DNA from: a virus
Length of the DNA: 62,051 nt
IMG/VR virus record: IMGVR_UViG_3300030098_005428
Coordinates: 1-62,051 of that record
Reading direction: 5' to 3' (one strand)
Positions 46,503-55,695 of the stretch are shown here, piece by piece (the stretch's first letter is position 1; every line of letters begins with the position of its first letter). The notes beneath the pieces are model-generated. The model searched no databases and was not told the DNA's origin. It saw only the letters and a list, made by a program, of their open reading frames with translations. The position numbers were made by a program, and so were the translations under genes.

Positions 46503-47411
46503 TTACTTCTTAACAACTTTCTTTTTTGGCTGAACAATAAACCAGTCCTTGTATACATCACGTTTTTCACAAATATAATCCATATACTTATCTACTTTTT
46601 CTTTCCAATTCTTATCTACCATTGGATTAACAATGCCAGATTTAGGACTAGAAAAACATTTATTTATATAATCTTTTATATGATGTTGATTTGTAAATAA
46701 ATATTTATTAATAGATTCGAAAGATCCTGCTGTTAAAGTATTCCATGTATCAATAGGTTCTATTCTTTTTCCTAAAACAGCCGCGTAAATGGCACTTTCA
46801 CTTATATGTGTTGTATATACCGCTTTAGCTTTTTGTAAATAATAATACATATCAACTTCTCTAGGTAAAATGTTACTTTCACCAAAAAAATCTTTTAACT
46901 CACCAATTATTTGATGTGTTGTTATTGGATGTGGTTTAAAATATACATTATTACCATGTTTCTTAGATATAGCTTTCAATCTATTTAAGCAAACATTAGT
47001 TTTAACTTTATTTGAACCAGGTAAAACAACTAAATAATCTTTAGCTGGCCATTTTTCTATTTCTTCTTTTCTACCCTCATATTTATTTGCTAGCTTTGAC
47101 TGTATGTTATTTACTAAGTATGATGACCAATCATCTGGGTTTTTAACATTATCATCCCAAGCATCCATTAATTGTTCTCCTCTGAGCTTTGAATTTAATG
47201 GTTGAAAGTAAAAATTAGTAGCAAATTCTGTATATCCCATAGTTTTAAAATAAGGCATTTCTTCTGCCATTACATCATAACTAGTTTCTAAAAATCTTTC
47301 ACTACACTTACGTAAGCAATAACCCTCAACTTGTTCTAATTCATCAAGAGCTTTACTTTTTTTAAGTCGTCCTATTCTTTGAGATAAGACCTTTTGATTA
47401 AACATTTCCAT
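46503..47411 (-). CDS. GT-B-like glycosyltransferase, resembling capsule Kdo transferases
   Basis: A 302-residue protein. The centre reads V-Y-F-K-P-H-P-I-T-T-H and later A-K-A-V-Y-T-T-H-I-S-E-S-A-I-Y-A-A-V-L-G-K-R-I, matching the K-P-H-P and late S..E-A-l-l-x-G-k patterns of GT-B capsule transferases (KpsC/KpsS, CDP-glycerol transferase type). KpsC-type enzymes use CMP-Kdo, which this phage can make. It lies directly downstream of the Thr/Ser-repeat proteins on the same transcript, suggesting it may modify them. The sugar is inferred. Confidence 0.55.
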   Translation of the reverse strand: MEMFNQKVLSQRIGRLKKSKALDELEQVEGYCLRKCSERFLETSYDVMAEEMPYFKTMGYTEFATNFYFQPLNSKLRGEQLMDAWDDNVKNPDDWSSYLVNNIQSKLANKYEGRKEEIEKWPAKDYLVVLPGSNKVKTNVCLNRLKAISKKHGNNVYFKPHPITTHQIIGELKDFFGESNILPREVDMYYYLQKAKAVYTTHISESAIYAAVLGKRIEPIDTWNTLTAGSFESINKYLFTNQHHIKDYINKCFSSPKSGIVNPMVDKNWKEKVDKYMDYICEKRDVYKDWFIVQPKKKVVKK

Positions 47412-47470
47412 ATTATTAAATTTAATTTATATTCGTATTTATATTATTACATATTTTTTAAGTTTTCTAC

Positions 47471-49732
47471 CTATCCAGTAGATCGAATCAAATTTTCTCT
47501 TTCTGTAGAATAATCTGTTCGATAAGTATTGTACCAAGATTTTGTTGTATTATAACTAGTTGTAGTATTATAAGTTGTAACTGTAGCTGTAGTTGTATTA
47601 AATGTTGTGGTTGTACTTTTAGTAGTATTATACGCTGTACTAGTAGATCTAGTTGTTTCATAAGCAGTAGAAAACAAAGTTATGGTATTGGTTGTTGTAT
47701 TAAACGTAGTTGTGGTTGATTTACTAGTTGACCATGTTGTAGCAGTTGCAGTTTGCGTATTGTATGTAGTTGTAGTAGATTTTGATGTTATGGTTGATGT
47801 GTTAAATGTTGTTGTTGTACTAGTTGACGTATTATATGCAGTTGCTGTTGTTTTAGATGTTTCATACGCAGTTGTAGTACTTCTACTTGTCGCCCACGTT
47901 GTTACAAAAATTGTTGTAGTAGCTGTTTGAGTATTAAATGTTGTAGTTGTATTAGTGCTAGTATTGTATGTTGTTGAAGTTGTTTTACTTGTCTCAAACG
48001 TTGTGGTTGTGTTAGTGCTTGTATTGTATGTTGTGTTAAACGCGGTTGTGGTTGCTGTTGTTGTATTAAATACTGTACTTGTAGATTTATTTGTTGCCCA
48101 TGTGGTTGTAGTGGACTTACTAGTTATTGAACTTGTTTCAAATATTGTTGTTCTACTTGTTTCCCATGTGGTGGTATAAACTGTATTTGTTGCTGTTTGT
48201 GTATTGTATACCGTTGTCGTGCTCTTACTAGTGGACCACGTGGTTGTTGTTCCAGTAGAAGTATTAAATGTTGTAGTTGTGTTTGTACTCGTATTATAAG
48301 TTGTACTAGTAGCTTTACTTGTAATAGTTGACGTATTAAACGTAGTGGTTGTAGCTGTTTGTGTATTATACGTAGTTGTAGTATTAGTAGTTGTATTATA
48401 CGTAGTTGTAGTGTTTTTGTTGGTACTCCATGTTGTTGTAGTAGATTTACTTGTTATAGTACTAGTATTAAAAGCAGTTGTTGTGCTTTTACTTGTAGAC
48501 CAAGTTGTAGTGGTTGACTTACTTGTTGATACAACTGTGTTTGTACTTTTACTAGTTGTAGTGGATGTATTAAACACCGTTGTTGTTGCTGTAGAAGTAT
48601 TGTATGTTGTACTAGTTGCTTTTGTGGTATTATAAGTCGTTGTGGTAGATTTACTAGTTGATACAGTTGTGCTTGTACTAGTATTATACGTAGTTGTTGT
48701 TGCAGTTGATGTATTGAATGTAGTAGTAGTTGCCGTGGTAGTATTATATACCGTCGTTGTACTTTTAGATGTAGAAACTACTGTATTTGTACTTCTTGTT
48801 GTAGCTGTTGTTGTGTTAAATGTAGTTGTTGTGCTCTTTGAAGTTGACCACTCAGTAGATGTTGATTTACTAGTACTTACCACCGTTGCAGTTTGTGTGT
48901 TATATGTTGTGGTAGTGGCAGTTGATGTGTTAAATGTAGTTGTTGTAGCGGTTGTTGTATTATAAGCTGTTGATGTAGCTTTTGACGTAGATACAACCGT
49001 GTTAGTACTTTTGCTTGTTACCGTACTGGTATTATATGCTGTTGATGTAGATTTTGATGTAGACCAAGTTGTGGTTGTACTCTTTGTAGTTAATGTACTT
49101 GTGTTATATGTAGTTGTGGTGCTAGTGCTAGTGTTGTAAGCTGTGGTTGTATTAAATGTTGTTGTTGTGTCGTATGTTGTAGTTGTATTTGTGCTGGTAT
49201 TAAAAGTTGTAGTCGTGCCTATTGTAGTTGTGGTTGTTGTATTAAATGTCGTTGTGGTAGCTGTACTAGTATTATAAGCTGTTGCTGTGGTTTTTGATGT
49301 TGATGTACTTCTAGTTGTTGCTGTTGATTTAGTAGTATTGTAAGTTGTAGTTGTATTTATTGTAGTGGTTGTTGAGGTATTAAACGTGGTAGTTCTACTA
49401 GTTGCCCAACTAGTTCCTGTAGAGCGAGAAGTTGATGTTGATCTTGTTGTTTGTTTAGAAGTACTTTGACTTGTTGACCACGTGGTTGTGAAAGTAGTTG
49501 TAGTATTAAATGTTGTTGTGGTACTATGACTAGTTTGCCATGATGTAGTTGTACTTCTACTAGTAGCCCAAGTCGTAGTAGTATTAAACGTTGTAGTTGT
49601 ATTTTGACTTGTAGCATATGTGGTTGATCTACTAGTACCAACAGTATAATTTGTTTGTGGTGTGGTAATTGTAGTACTTGTGTTTCTTGATGTATTTTTT
49701 TGAGTTGATACACAGGTTTGAGTATTAGGCAT
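47471..49732 (-). CDS. Giant Thr/Ser/Asn decapeptide-repeat protein 2
   Basis: A 753-residue low-complexity protein, by eye over 60% Thr+Ser. The unit is 10 residues, [N/S]-T-[S/T]-x-x-T-T-T-x-[F/Y/W/V] (for example N-T-S-T-N-T-T-T-T-F), with some 14-residue units; an aromatic or Val recurs every 10 or 14 positions. The start holds one Cys (M-P-N-T-Q-T-C) and the end is charged (Y-S-T-E-R-E-N-L-I-R-S-T-G). It is near-equal in length to its paralogue at 50829. A beta-type fibre or glycosylated stalk is likely; no enzyme motif exists. A good Shine-Dalgarno precedes it. Confidence 0.75.
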   Translation of the reverse strand: MPNTQTCVSTQKNTSRNTSTTITTPQTNYTVGTSRSTTYATSQNTTTTFNTTTTWATSRSTTTSWQTSHSTTTTFNTTTTFTTTWSTSQSTSKQTTRSTSTSRSTGTSWATSRTTTFNTSTTTTINTTTTYNTTKSTATTRSTSTSKTTATAYNTSTATTTTFNTTTTTTIGTTTTFNTSTNTTTTYDTTTTFNTTTAYNTSTSTTTTYNTSTLTTKSTTTTWSTSKSTSTAYNTSTVTSKSTNTVVSTSKATSTAYNTTTATTTTFNTSTATTTTYNTQTATVVSTSKSTSTEWSTSKSTTTTFNTTTATTRSTNTVVSTSKSTTTVYNTTTATTTTFNTSTATTTTYNTSTSTTVSTSKSTTTTYNTTKATSTTYNTSTATTTVFNTSTTTSKSTNTVVSTSKSTTTTWSTSKSTTTAFNTSTITSKSTTTTWSTNKNTTTTYNTTTNTTTTYNTQTATTTTFNTSTITSKATSTTYNTSTNTTTTFNTSTGTTTTWSTSKSTTTVYNTQTATNTVYTTTWETSRTTIFETSSITSKSTTTTWATNKSTSTVFNTTTATTTAFNTTYNTSTNTTTTFETSKTTSTTYNTSTNTTTTFNTQTATTTIFVTTWATSRSTTTAYETSKTTATAYNTSTSTTTTFNTSTITSKSTTTTYNTQTATATTWSTSKSTTTTFNTTTNTITLFSTAYETTRSTSTAYNTTKSTTTTFNTTTATVTTYNTTTSYNTTKSWYNTYRTDYSTERENLIRSTG

Positions 49733-50810
49733 CTGTAAATCCTCCTTTCTTAATTAAAATATTATTAATAAAATAATTATAATCACTTTGCACGTGGCTA
49801 ATATTATAAGCATTATCATCACTACTATCAAATTCTAATTTTGTTATTTCAACTTCAGTGTTATCCACTCTATATAACTTATCTCCAACCACTAATTCGT
49901 TTACATTCTTCTCAACCCAAGATCCATCGCGCTTTACTACCATGGGTTGATTACCAGATACTATTAGTAAATCATCATTAATTTTCCACATACCATAACA
50001 TACAACACTCCAACAAGTAAGATCACTTCCCGCATATGTTAAAACGGGATTCGCAGGATCTTCACATGTTAATACACTATATGCTTGTCCAGCTTTTTCA
50101 ATTTCAATTTGTCCAACTAATTTTTCTGAATAATGAAGGAGTTTAGACCCATTAACAAAACCAGGTATTTTCTTTAATTCAGGTGTTAAAGTTAAAACTG
50201 GTAACTTCATTGTAGTTTGATTAAAATATGTATTTTCTGGTGGATCAACTGTAATGTTTGTAAATTGAACATCATTTGCCCATGATGTTGGTTCAGTACA
50301 ATCAAAAAGCATAAAGGGATCTGTTGTACCAGCTGTAAAATTCCACCATGTTACCTTACAATTTGGCTTAGCTTTATTTCTAGCAAAATGACGAAATTTA
50401 GTATGTAATAAATCGTCTGCATATGCAAATAGTTGAAATATTGCATCGTAACGAGTATAGTGTTCAGACATTAAAGTCCACCAAGTATCTTCAACAATTC
50501 TAACATTTGATTTACCAACAGCCCAAGCTTTTGCTTTTGTTATCAACTCAGGGTGTGATTCTGTTATAGTATGTGATGCAGGATTTCTTGCTTGAATAGC
50601 ATCAGCTAACATACCCATACCAAAACCACATTCTAAAACATGATCACCAGCCTCGACGCATAGCTCGGCCGCCTTAGTGTGTATCGGTTGTTCCCATGAC
50701 ATTTGAATTTCTCTTGTGTCATTTAAATCCGAAGCCCAAGTAATCTTATCACTAGCAAATGTTAAATTTGCTTCTAAATACGCCTTTCGTCTAACTGCTG
50801 GATCTACCAT
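49725..50810 (-). CDS. SAM methyltransferase-like protein with C-terminal Hint/intein remnant
   Basis: A 361-residue protein. The N-terminal part (W-E-Q-P-I-H-T-K-A-A-E-L, then V-L-E60-C-G-F-G-M-G66) is a Rossmann methyltransferase resembling guanidinoacetate/arginine N-methyltransferases. Residues ~271-361 match the second half of a Hint domain: N-D-D-L-L-I-V-S-G-N-Q-P-M-V-V, L-V-V-G-D-K-L-Y, and F-I-N-N-I-L-I-K-K-G-G. The intein block B His and the final His-Asn are absent, so splicing is unlikely. It sits exactly between the two repeat-protein genes and could be part of the same structure or modify it. Confidence 0.65.
   Translation of the reverse strand: MVDPAVRRKAYLEANLTFASDKITWASDLNDTREIQMSWEQPIHTKAAELCVEAGDHVLECGFGMGMLADAIQARNPASHTITESHPELITKAKAWAVGKSNVRIVEDTWWTLMSEHYTRYDAIFQLFAYADDLLHTKFRHFARNKAKPNCKVTWWNFTAGTTDPFMLFDCTEPTSWANDVQFTNITVDPPENTYFNQTTMKLPVLTLTPELKKIPGFVNGSKLLHYSEKLVGQIEIEKAGQAYSVLTCEDPANPVLTYAGSDLTCWSVVCYGMWKINDDLLIVSGNQPMVVKRDGSWVEKNVNELVVGDKLYRVDNTEVEITKLEFDSSDDNAYNISHVQSDYNYFINNILIKKGGFTDA
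49741..49748 (-). promoter_or_regulatory. Strong Shine-Dalgarno for repeat protein 2
   Basis: AAAGGAGG on the leftward strand, 8 nt before the ATG at 49732. It is encoded by the K-K-G-G codons ending the Hint remnant, where inteins normally have His-Asn. Most other late genes lack such a strong site. Confidence 0.75.
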
Positions 50811-50828
50811 ATTTCTTATATTTACATG

Positions 50829-53081
50829 TTATATACAATTTCTAAAGCATCCACCAAATTGTGTCATCCAACATGAATGATAGTATGTTGTCCATGATGT
50901 ACTAAATGTATATCCTGTGGTGTCTACGTCTAATAAAATTGTAGTATTATAATGTGTTGTTCTTGTTGTATTCCACGATGTTGAAGTGGATCTACTTGTT
51001 GATGTACTTTGTGAAGTATTAAATGTTGTAGTAGTACTCTTACTAGTATTATAATAAGTAGTTGTGCTTTTTGAAGTTGATGTTGATCTTGAAGTAGATG
51101 CACTAGTATTCCATGACGTTGTATACGTGGTTGTAAATGTTGTTGTGGTATTAAACGTTGTAGTTGTATTTTGACTTGTGTTAAATGTTGTTGTTCTTGA
51201 TGTTGCCCAAGTGGTTGTATAGGCAGTTGCGGTTGATTTAGTAGTTTCATATGTTGTTGTGGTATTAAACGTTGTTGTTGTATCATATGTTGTTGTAGTA
51301 TTAGTACTTGTATTATAATTTGTGGTAGTATTTTTGTTAGTTGACCAAGTTGTTGTATAAGCAGTTTGGGTTGTTGTGCTTGTGTTATATGTTGTAGATG
51401 TGGTTTTTGAAGTAGCGGTACTTCTAGTAGTAGCGGTTGCTGTGCTTGTGTTATATGTTGTTGTAGTATTTTTACTAGTTGATTTAGTTGTAGTATATTG
51501 TGTTGTTGTACTTTGTGAAGTATTAAATGTCGTTGTGGTGTTTTTACTAGTTTCCCAAGTAGTTGTATATGCCGTTGTGGTTGCAGTGGTTGTGTTATAT
51601 ACGGTGGTTGTATTTGTCGACGTATTATATGCTGTGTTTGTATTTTTAGAAGTAGACCAAGTTGTTGTAGTAGATTTACTAGTGCTAACAACAGTTGTTG
51701 TAGATGTATTATATGTAGTAGTGGTGTTAGTTGACGTATTAAACGTTGTAGTTGTATTCTTATTAGTAGACCAAGTTGTATTAAAAGTTGTGGTAGTTGC
51801 GGTCTGTGTATTATACGTTGTAGTAGTACTTTTAGATGTACTAGAAGTTTCGTTTGTAGATTTCGATGTAGACCAGGTTGTAGTAGTACTTTTACTCGTT
51901 GAGATTACCGTTGTAGTACTAGTATTATATGTGGTAGTTGTTGATTTACTAGTCTCGTATGTAGTGGTAGTATTAGTACTTGTGTTATAAGTTGTAGTTG
52001 TATTTTTATTAGTACTCCATGTTGTTACATAAGCTGTAGTAGTTGCAGTTTGTGTATTATAAGTTGTGGTAGTAGCTGTACTTGTGTTAAATGTGGTAGT
52101 TGTACTTTTTGACGTTTCCCACGTGGTTGTATATGTTGTGGTAGTAGCTGTCGATGTGTTAAAAGTAGTGGTAGTGCTTGTTGTTGTATTGTAAGCTGTC
52201 GATGTAGCTTTGCTGGTTGATACAACTGTATTTGTTGATTTATTTGTACTCCAAGTTGTTGTATACGCGGTTGTTGTATTAGTTGCAGTATTATATGTGG
52301 TTGTGGTAGCTCTACTGGTAGACACAACAGTGTTAGTTGTTGTACTAGTATTAAATGTTGTTGTTGTAGATTTACTTGTTGAAACTACAGTATTAGTAGA
52401 TTTATTTGTTGTTGTTGATGTATTAAATATTGTAGTTCTACTAGTATTCCATGTTGTAGTATATGTTGTTGTTGTGTTAGTACTAGTATTAAATGTTGTG
52501 GTTGTTGATTTATTTGTACTCCATGTTGTATTTGTTGACTTACTAGTTGTGGTGCTAGTGTTGTATGTTGTAGTGGTAGCTTTAGTTGTATTATATGTAG
52601 TTGTAGTATTTGTAGATGTATTATAAGCAGTACTTGTACTTCTAGTTGTACTAACCACTGTATTTGTAGATCTTTGGGTTGCTGTGCTAGTATTAAAAGC
52701 GGTGGTAGTATTAGTTGACGTATTATACGTAGTAGTAGTATCAGTTGATGTATTGTACGTAGTGGTAGTATTTTTACTTGTAGCCCAACTAGTAGAATAT
52801 GCCGTTGTAGTCGTTGTACTTGTATTAAACGCGGTTGTAGTATTAGTTGATGTATTAAAGGTAGTAGTTGTAGATTTACTAGTTGAAACAACTGTTGCTG
52901 TTGATTTCTGCGTAATAGTACTAGTATTAAAAGTTGTAGTAGTATTAGTTGATGTGTTATATGTTGTGGTAGTAGCCTTATTTGTAGACCAAGTTGTGTT
53001 TGTATTTTTACTTGTGGCTGTTGCTTTTGTTGTTGCTGTTACCCAATTATCTTTCTTTGAAAATCCTAGTAAATTCCTCAT
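50829..53081 (-). CDS. Giant Thr/Ser/Asn decapeptide-repeat protein 1
   Basis: A 750-residue paralogue of the protein at 47471, built from about 70 units of the pattern [N/S]-T-[S/T]-x-x-T-T-T-x-[aromatic/Val], with Lys or Arg appearing in many units (S-T-S-K-S-T-T-T-T-F). The N-terminus (M-R-N-L-L-G-F-S-K-K-D-N-W) and the C-terminus are non-repetitive; the latter has three Cys (C-W-M-T-Q-F-G-G-C-F-R-N-C-I) and may be a trimerisation or attachment tip. No signal peptide, so a virion component is more likely than a secreted one. DNA copies differ at synonymous sites, so the repeat is old and under protein-level selection. Confidence 0.75.
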   Translation of the reverse strand: MRNLLGFSKKDNWVTATTKATATSKNTNTTWSTNKATTTTYNTSTNTTTTFNTSTITQKSTATVVSTSKSTTTTFNTSTNTTTAFNTSTTTTTAYSTSWATSKNTTTTYNTSTDTTTTYNTSTNTTTAFNTSTATQRSTNTVVSTTRSTSTAYNTSTNTTTTYNTTKATTTTYNTSTTTSKSTNTTWSTNKSTTTTFNTSTNTTTTYTTTWNTSRTTIFNTSTTTNKSTNTVVSTSKSTTTTFNTSTTTNTVVSTSRATTTTYNTATNTTTAYTTTWSTNKSTNTVVSTSKATSTAYNTTTSTTTTFNTSTATTTTYTTTWETSKSTTTTFNTSTATTTTYNTQTATTTAYVTTWSTNKNTTTTYNTSTNTTTTYETSKSTTTTYNTSTTTVISTSKSTTTTWSTSKSTNETSSTSKSTTTTYNTQTATTTTFNTTWSTNKNTTTTFNTSTNTTTTYNTSTTTVVSTSKSTTTTWSTSKNTNTAYNTSTNTTTVYNTTTATTTAYTTTWETSKNTTTTFNTSQSTTTQYTTTKSTSKNTTTTYNTSTATATTRSTATSKTTSTTYNTSTTTQTAYTTTWSTNKNTTTNYNTSTNTTTTYDTTTTFNTTTTYETTKSTATAYTTTWATSRTTTFNTSQNTTTTFNTTTTFTTTYTTSWNTSASTSRSTSTSKSTTTYYNTSKSTTTTFNTSQSTSTSRSTSTSWNTTRTTHYNTTILLDVDTTGYTFSTSWTTYYHSCWMTQFGGCFRNCI

Positions 53082-53093
53082 ATCGTTTCATAA

Positions 53094-54923
53094 TTAAGCA
53101 AAGTTACCAACATAATTTACAAGAACTTTATCCGTAGCATGAACGTAATAAGAAATCATAGATATTGCGTTTGCGGTTGTTACAAAATTTACAGTTGCGC
53201 CGTCTGGCGTGAGCATATAACTTGGAAGTGCTACAAAGGACAAAGATCCAACACTTGAAGGATTAACAATTGTAATTGTACCAGATTGACCAACATTTTC
53301 AGATGCTACAGTTAATGCAATTGTTGTGGCTGCATTATTACACGCTATATTAAAGTTATCATTTAAACTTAAATCACAAGTGTGTGTATTACTTGATTCT
53401 GTCGCTGTTGTTATTGTTCTTCTTAAATTTTGCGTACACTTAATACTACCTGTTACATCTACATCACCACCAGCACTAACACCACCAGCAGAAGCTATTT
53501 GTAAATGTCCAGTTGGTGTACCATCACTATCATTTGCCCAAAAGTGTAATGTTTCGCTTGTGTCAAAGGCTATCATCCTTTTACCAGTCCAATCTAAGAA
53601 ACCTGGTTCTGATGTTGCTGTTCCAAAAAATATACCTTGATCGTCATTATTACCTTTTTGTGGAAATAATCTTAAACTACCTATTTGACTTGAATCACCT
53701 CTCCAGTGGCCAATTTCTTTACCGTCTAATGTAAATCCTATTTTAGTTGTATTTGCTTCGTTATTATAATCTGCTGCAATAGCAAGAGATCCAGCGCTAC
53801 TATTAGCTGTTAAATAAGAATCACCATTAGTATCTGAATCTGTAAAGTATAAAGTTGGCGCTACACCTTTTAAATGTAAATGACATTTATTAGGATTATA
53901 TTCAAAACCTCCAGTATCATCATGTAAATTACTAGATTCATCATGAAACACAACTGGATATTCATCGCATGTATCTTTGTCTGCGACTGTAACTTTTGAA
54001 GTTTCGCCTTCTATATTCGCCACTAATGTACCCACCGCATAACCAGTTCCACCTGTATTAACTGTTGTTGTTGGTGCTGCTTGTAAATCTTTAAATAATT
54101 TCCATTTACCTGAATCATTAGCGTCTCTAAATAAACCACTATACAGATCTTGTGATCCACTAGTATCATATAATCCATAAAATCCTATATCTACAGTATC
54201 AGATGAATTGTTACCACTTGCTAATATCATCAATGGATCTTCAACACTTAATGTTGCTGTGTTTACTGTTGTGGTATCACCGTTTACAGTGAGATCACCA
54301 CCTACCGTTAAATTATCGTTTATTGTTGTTTCTGAGGTCGAATGACCAATTGATATAGGTACACCTGAGGTAGCAGTACCTATAGTAATACCATTTGAGG
54401 TATTAGAATTGTCTATGTTAAATGATGTTGTTGCGTCTAATGATATTGTAGTTCCATCAACCGCAAATGTTCCATCAATATCTGTATTATCTAAATTAGT
54501 TGTGCCGTCTACATCTAAATCACCATTAAAATCAGCATTACCGGCTAACGTTAAAGTTGATGCCATATCTACAGCACCGTCTATGTCTACTGCATCTAAA
54601 TTAGAAGTTCCATCCACGTCTAAATCACCATTAAAATCAGCGTTACCAGATAGTGTTAAACCAACAAATGTAGGTGAATCACCCGTACCAATACCTAAAT
54701 CAACTGTATCAGTACCACCATCAACTTCTGTCATAGTTAAGACACCGGTGCTTGTATTAAACGCAATATTATTATATCCTTCTGATCCGTATGTAGAATG
54801 AATAAAATTACCTAATTTTTCTACTGTATAATTTTTCGTTAAAGTACCAGAAACATCAGTACCAATTACTCTATCACCAGCTTCAACGGTTGCATCGGTA
54901 TCATATACACTAAGTCTTGCCAT
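53094..54923 (-). CDS. Tail fibre protein with beta-solenoid-like repeats
   Basis: A 609-residue fibre read from M-A-R-L-S-V-Y at 54923 (a longer reading would overlap the holin by ~30 nt). Residues ~80-180 hold degenerate repeats of the form G-N-A-D-F-N-G-D-L-D-V-D-G-T-x-N-L-D, twice nearly complete, typical of phage fibre shafts. The later part is beta-rich, with no S74 chaperone ending. It precedes the Thr/Ser-repeat proteins in the transcript, so the three may build one adhesion apparatus. Confidence 0.72.
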   Translation of the reverse strand: MARLSVYDTDATVEAGDRVIGTDVSGTLTKNYTVEKLGNFIHSTYGSEGYNNIAFNTSTGVLTMTEVDGGTDTVDLGIGTGDSPTFVGLTLSGNADFNGDLDVDGTSNLDAVDIDGAVDMASTLTLAGNADFNGDLDVDGTTNLDNTDIDGTFAVDGTTISLDATTSFNIDNSNTSNGITIGTATSGVPISIGHSTSETTINDNLTVGGDLTVNGDTTTVNTATLSVEDPLMILASGNNSSDTVDIGFYGLYDTSGSQDLYSGLFRDANDSGKWKLFKDLQAAPTTTVNTGGTGYAVGTLVANIEGETSKVTVADKDTCDEYPVVFHDESSNLHDDTGGFEYNPNKCHLHLKGVAPTLYFTDSDTNGDSYLTANSSAGSLAIAADYNNEANTTKIGFTLDGKEIGHWRGDSSQIGSLRLFPQKGNNDDQGIFFGTATSEPGFLDWTGKRMIAFDTSETLHFWANDSDGTPTGHLQIASAGGVSAGGDVDVTGSIKCTQNLRRTITTATESSNTHTCDLSLNDNFNIACNNAATTIALTVASENVGQSGTITIVNPSSVGSLSFVALPSYMLTPDGATVNFVTTANAISMISYYVHATDKVLVNYVGNFA

Positions 54924-54924
54924 G

Positions 54925-55332
54925 TCATTTCTTTTTAAATTGATTAAACTTTTCAACGCTTCGTCCGCCGAAATAGGCCCCGATGGTAGTCATTAAAACT
55001 AACTGAAGTAAATCTGTCCATTTTTGCTCAACGTTGAATGTTATTGAACCACTATCAATAAACACCATGATTACAGTAGATATAATTAAAAAGATTAAAA
55101 CCAGTGGACGTACTGATCTTGTTAAAAAGTTACCATGTTCTAGATCTGCTTTCCATCTATCGGTAACATTTTTCTGCATTGCTGCCTCAGCATCAAGAAA
55201 AATTTGTTCCATATCTTTTTGAAACGCTCTCTTCTCATCGCCTGTTGTTATAAATTTATCGGCGACGCCGGATAGTTTTTGTAATACACTACCTCCGGCA
55301 TTGCCAAATATTTTTCCTAAAATTTTACTCAT
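54925..55332 (-). CDS. Holin-like membrane protein (GTA 3TM holin type)
   Basis: A 135-residue protein similar in layout to the 3TM holin family of gene-transfer agents: amphipathic N-terminal half, W-K-A-D-L-E near the middle, T-R-S-V-R-P-L-V-L-I-F-L-I-I-S-T-V-I-M-V-F as the first clear span, then L-L-Q-L-V-L-M-T-T-I-G-A-Y-F-G-G and a basic tail. Holins time lysis by opening the inner membrane to endolysin. It is far from the endolysin (12905) but on the same long transcript. Confidence 0.7.
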   Translation of the reverse strand: MSKILGKIFGNAGGSVLQKLSGVADKFITTGDEKRAFQKDMEQIFLDAEAAMQKNVTDRWKADLEHGNFLTRSVRPLVLIFLIISTVIMVFIDSGSITFNVEQKWTDLLQLVLMTTIGAYFGGRSVEKFNQFKKK

Positions 55333-55694
55333 TATCCTTTAGTCCAGTATCCATATTCAAGTACAGCTGTACTAGCAGCTGACTTAGCTCTAACACCTTT
55401 TGTACCTTTCACTGGAAAGAAACAAAATTCTCCAGGGCTTAAATCTGCAAACGCTTTAGCATCTGCTGTTTGTTCTAAAACAACCGTTTGACTTGAATCA
55501 GTGTTTTTAGCATATAAATATACTATAGCTGAACTGCCTGTGCCAACTAAATCCGTTGTACTTGTTGTTAATGTTATTCTAGCCACGTCAATCATAGGTG
55601 TTTCTACTGTTAAGCTATCAGTTACTGATATACTTAACGAATCTGTTGACGTATCTGTACTTACTAATGTTAATGTTGGGGTTAATGTTGCCAT
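55332..55694 (-). CDS. Small beta-rich virion protein (120 aa)
   Basis: A 120-residue Thr/Ser/Val-rich beta protein (T-L-T-L-V-S-T-D-T-S-T-D-S-L-S-I-S-V) with Y-L-Y-A-K-N-T-D-S-S and a C-terminal G-E-F-C-F-F-P-V-K-G...Y-G-Y-W-T-K-G, a pattern I associate with small structural proteins of marine phages, without a named family. Its end overlaps the holin start by one base. Confidence 0.55.
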   Translation of the reverse strand: MATLTPTLTLVSTDTSTDSLSISVTDSLTVETPMIDVARITLTTSTTDLVGTGSSAIVYLYAKNTDSSQTVVLEQTADAKAFADLSPGEFCFFPVKGTKGVRAKSAASTAVLEYGYWTKG

Positions 55695-55695
55695 A

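Noticed and set aside
47682-52626. Long Val-rich frames on the + strand and Gln/Leu/His-rich frames on the - strand across the repeat genes
   Set aside because: They are opposite-strand or shifted readings of the Thr codon repeats (ACN read as GTN etc.); composition is explained by the repeat, and the leftward coding frame has better context and starts.
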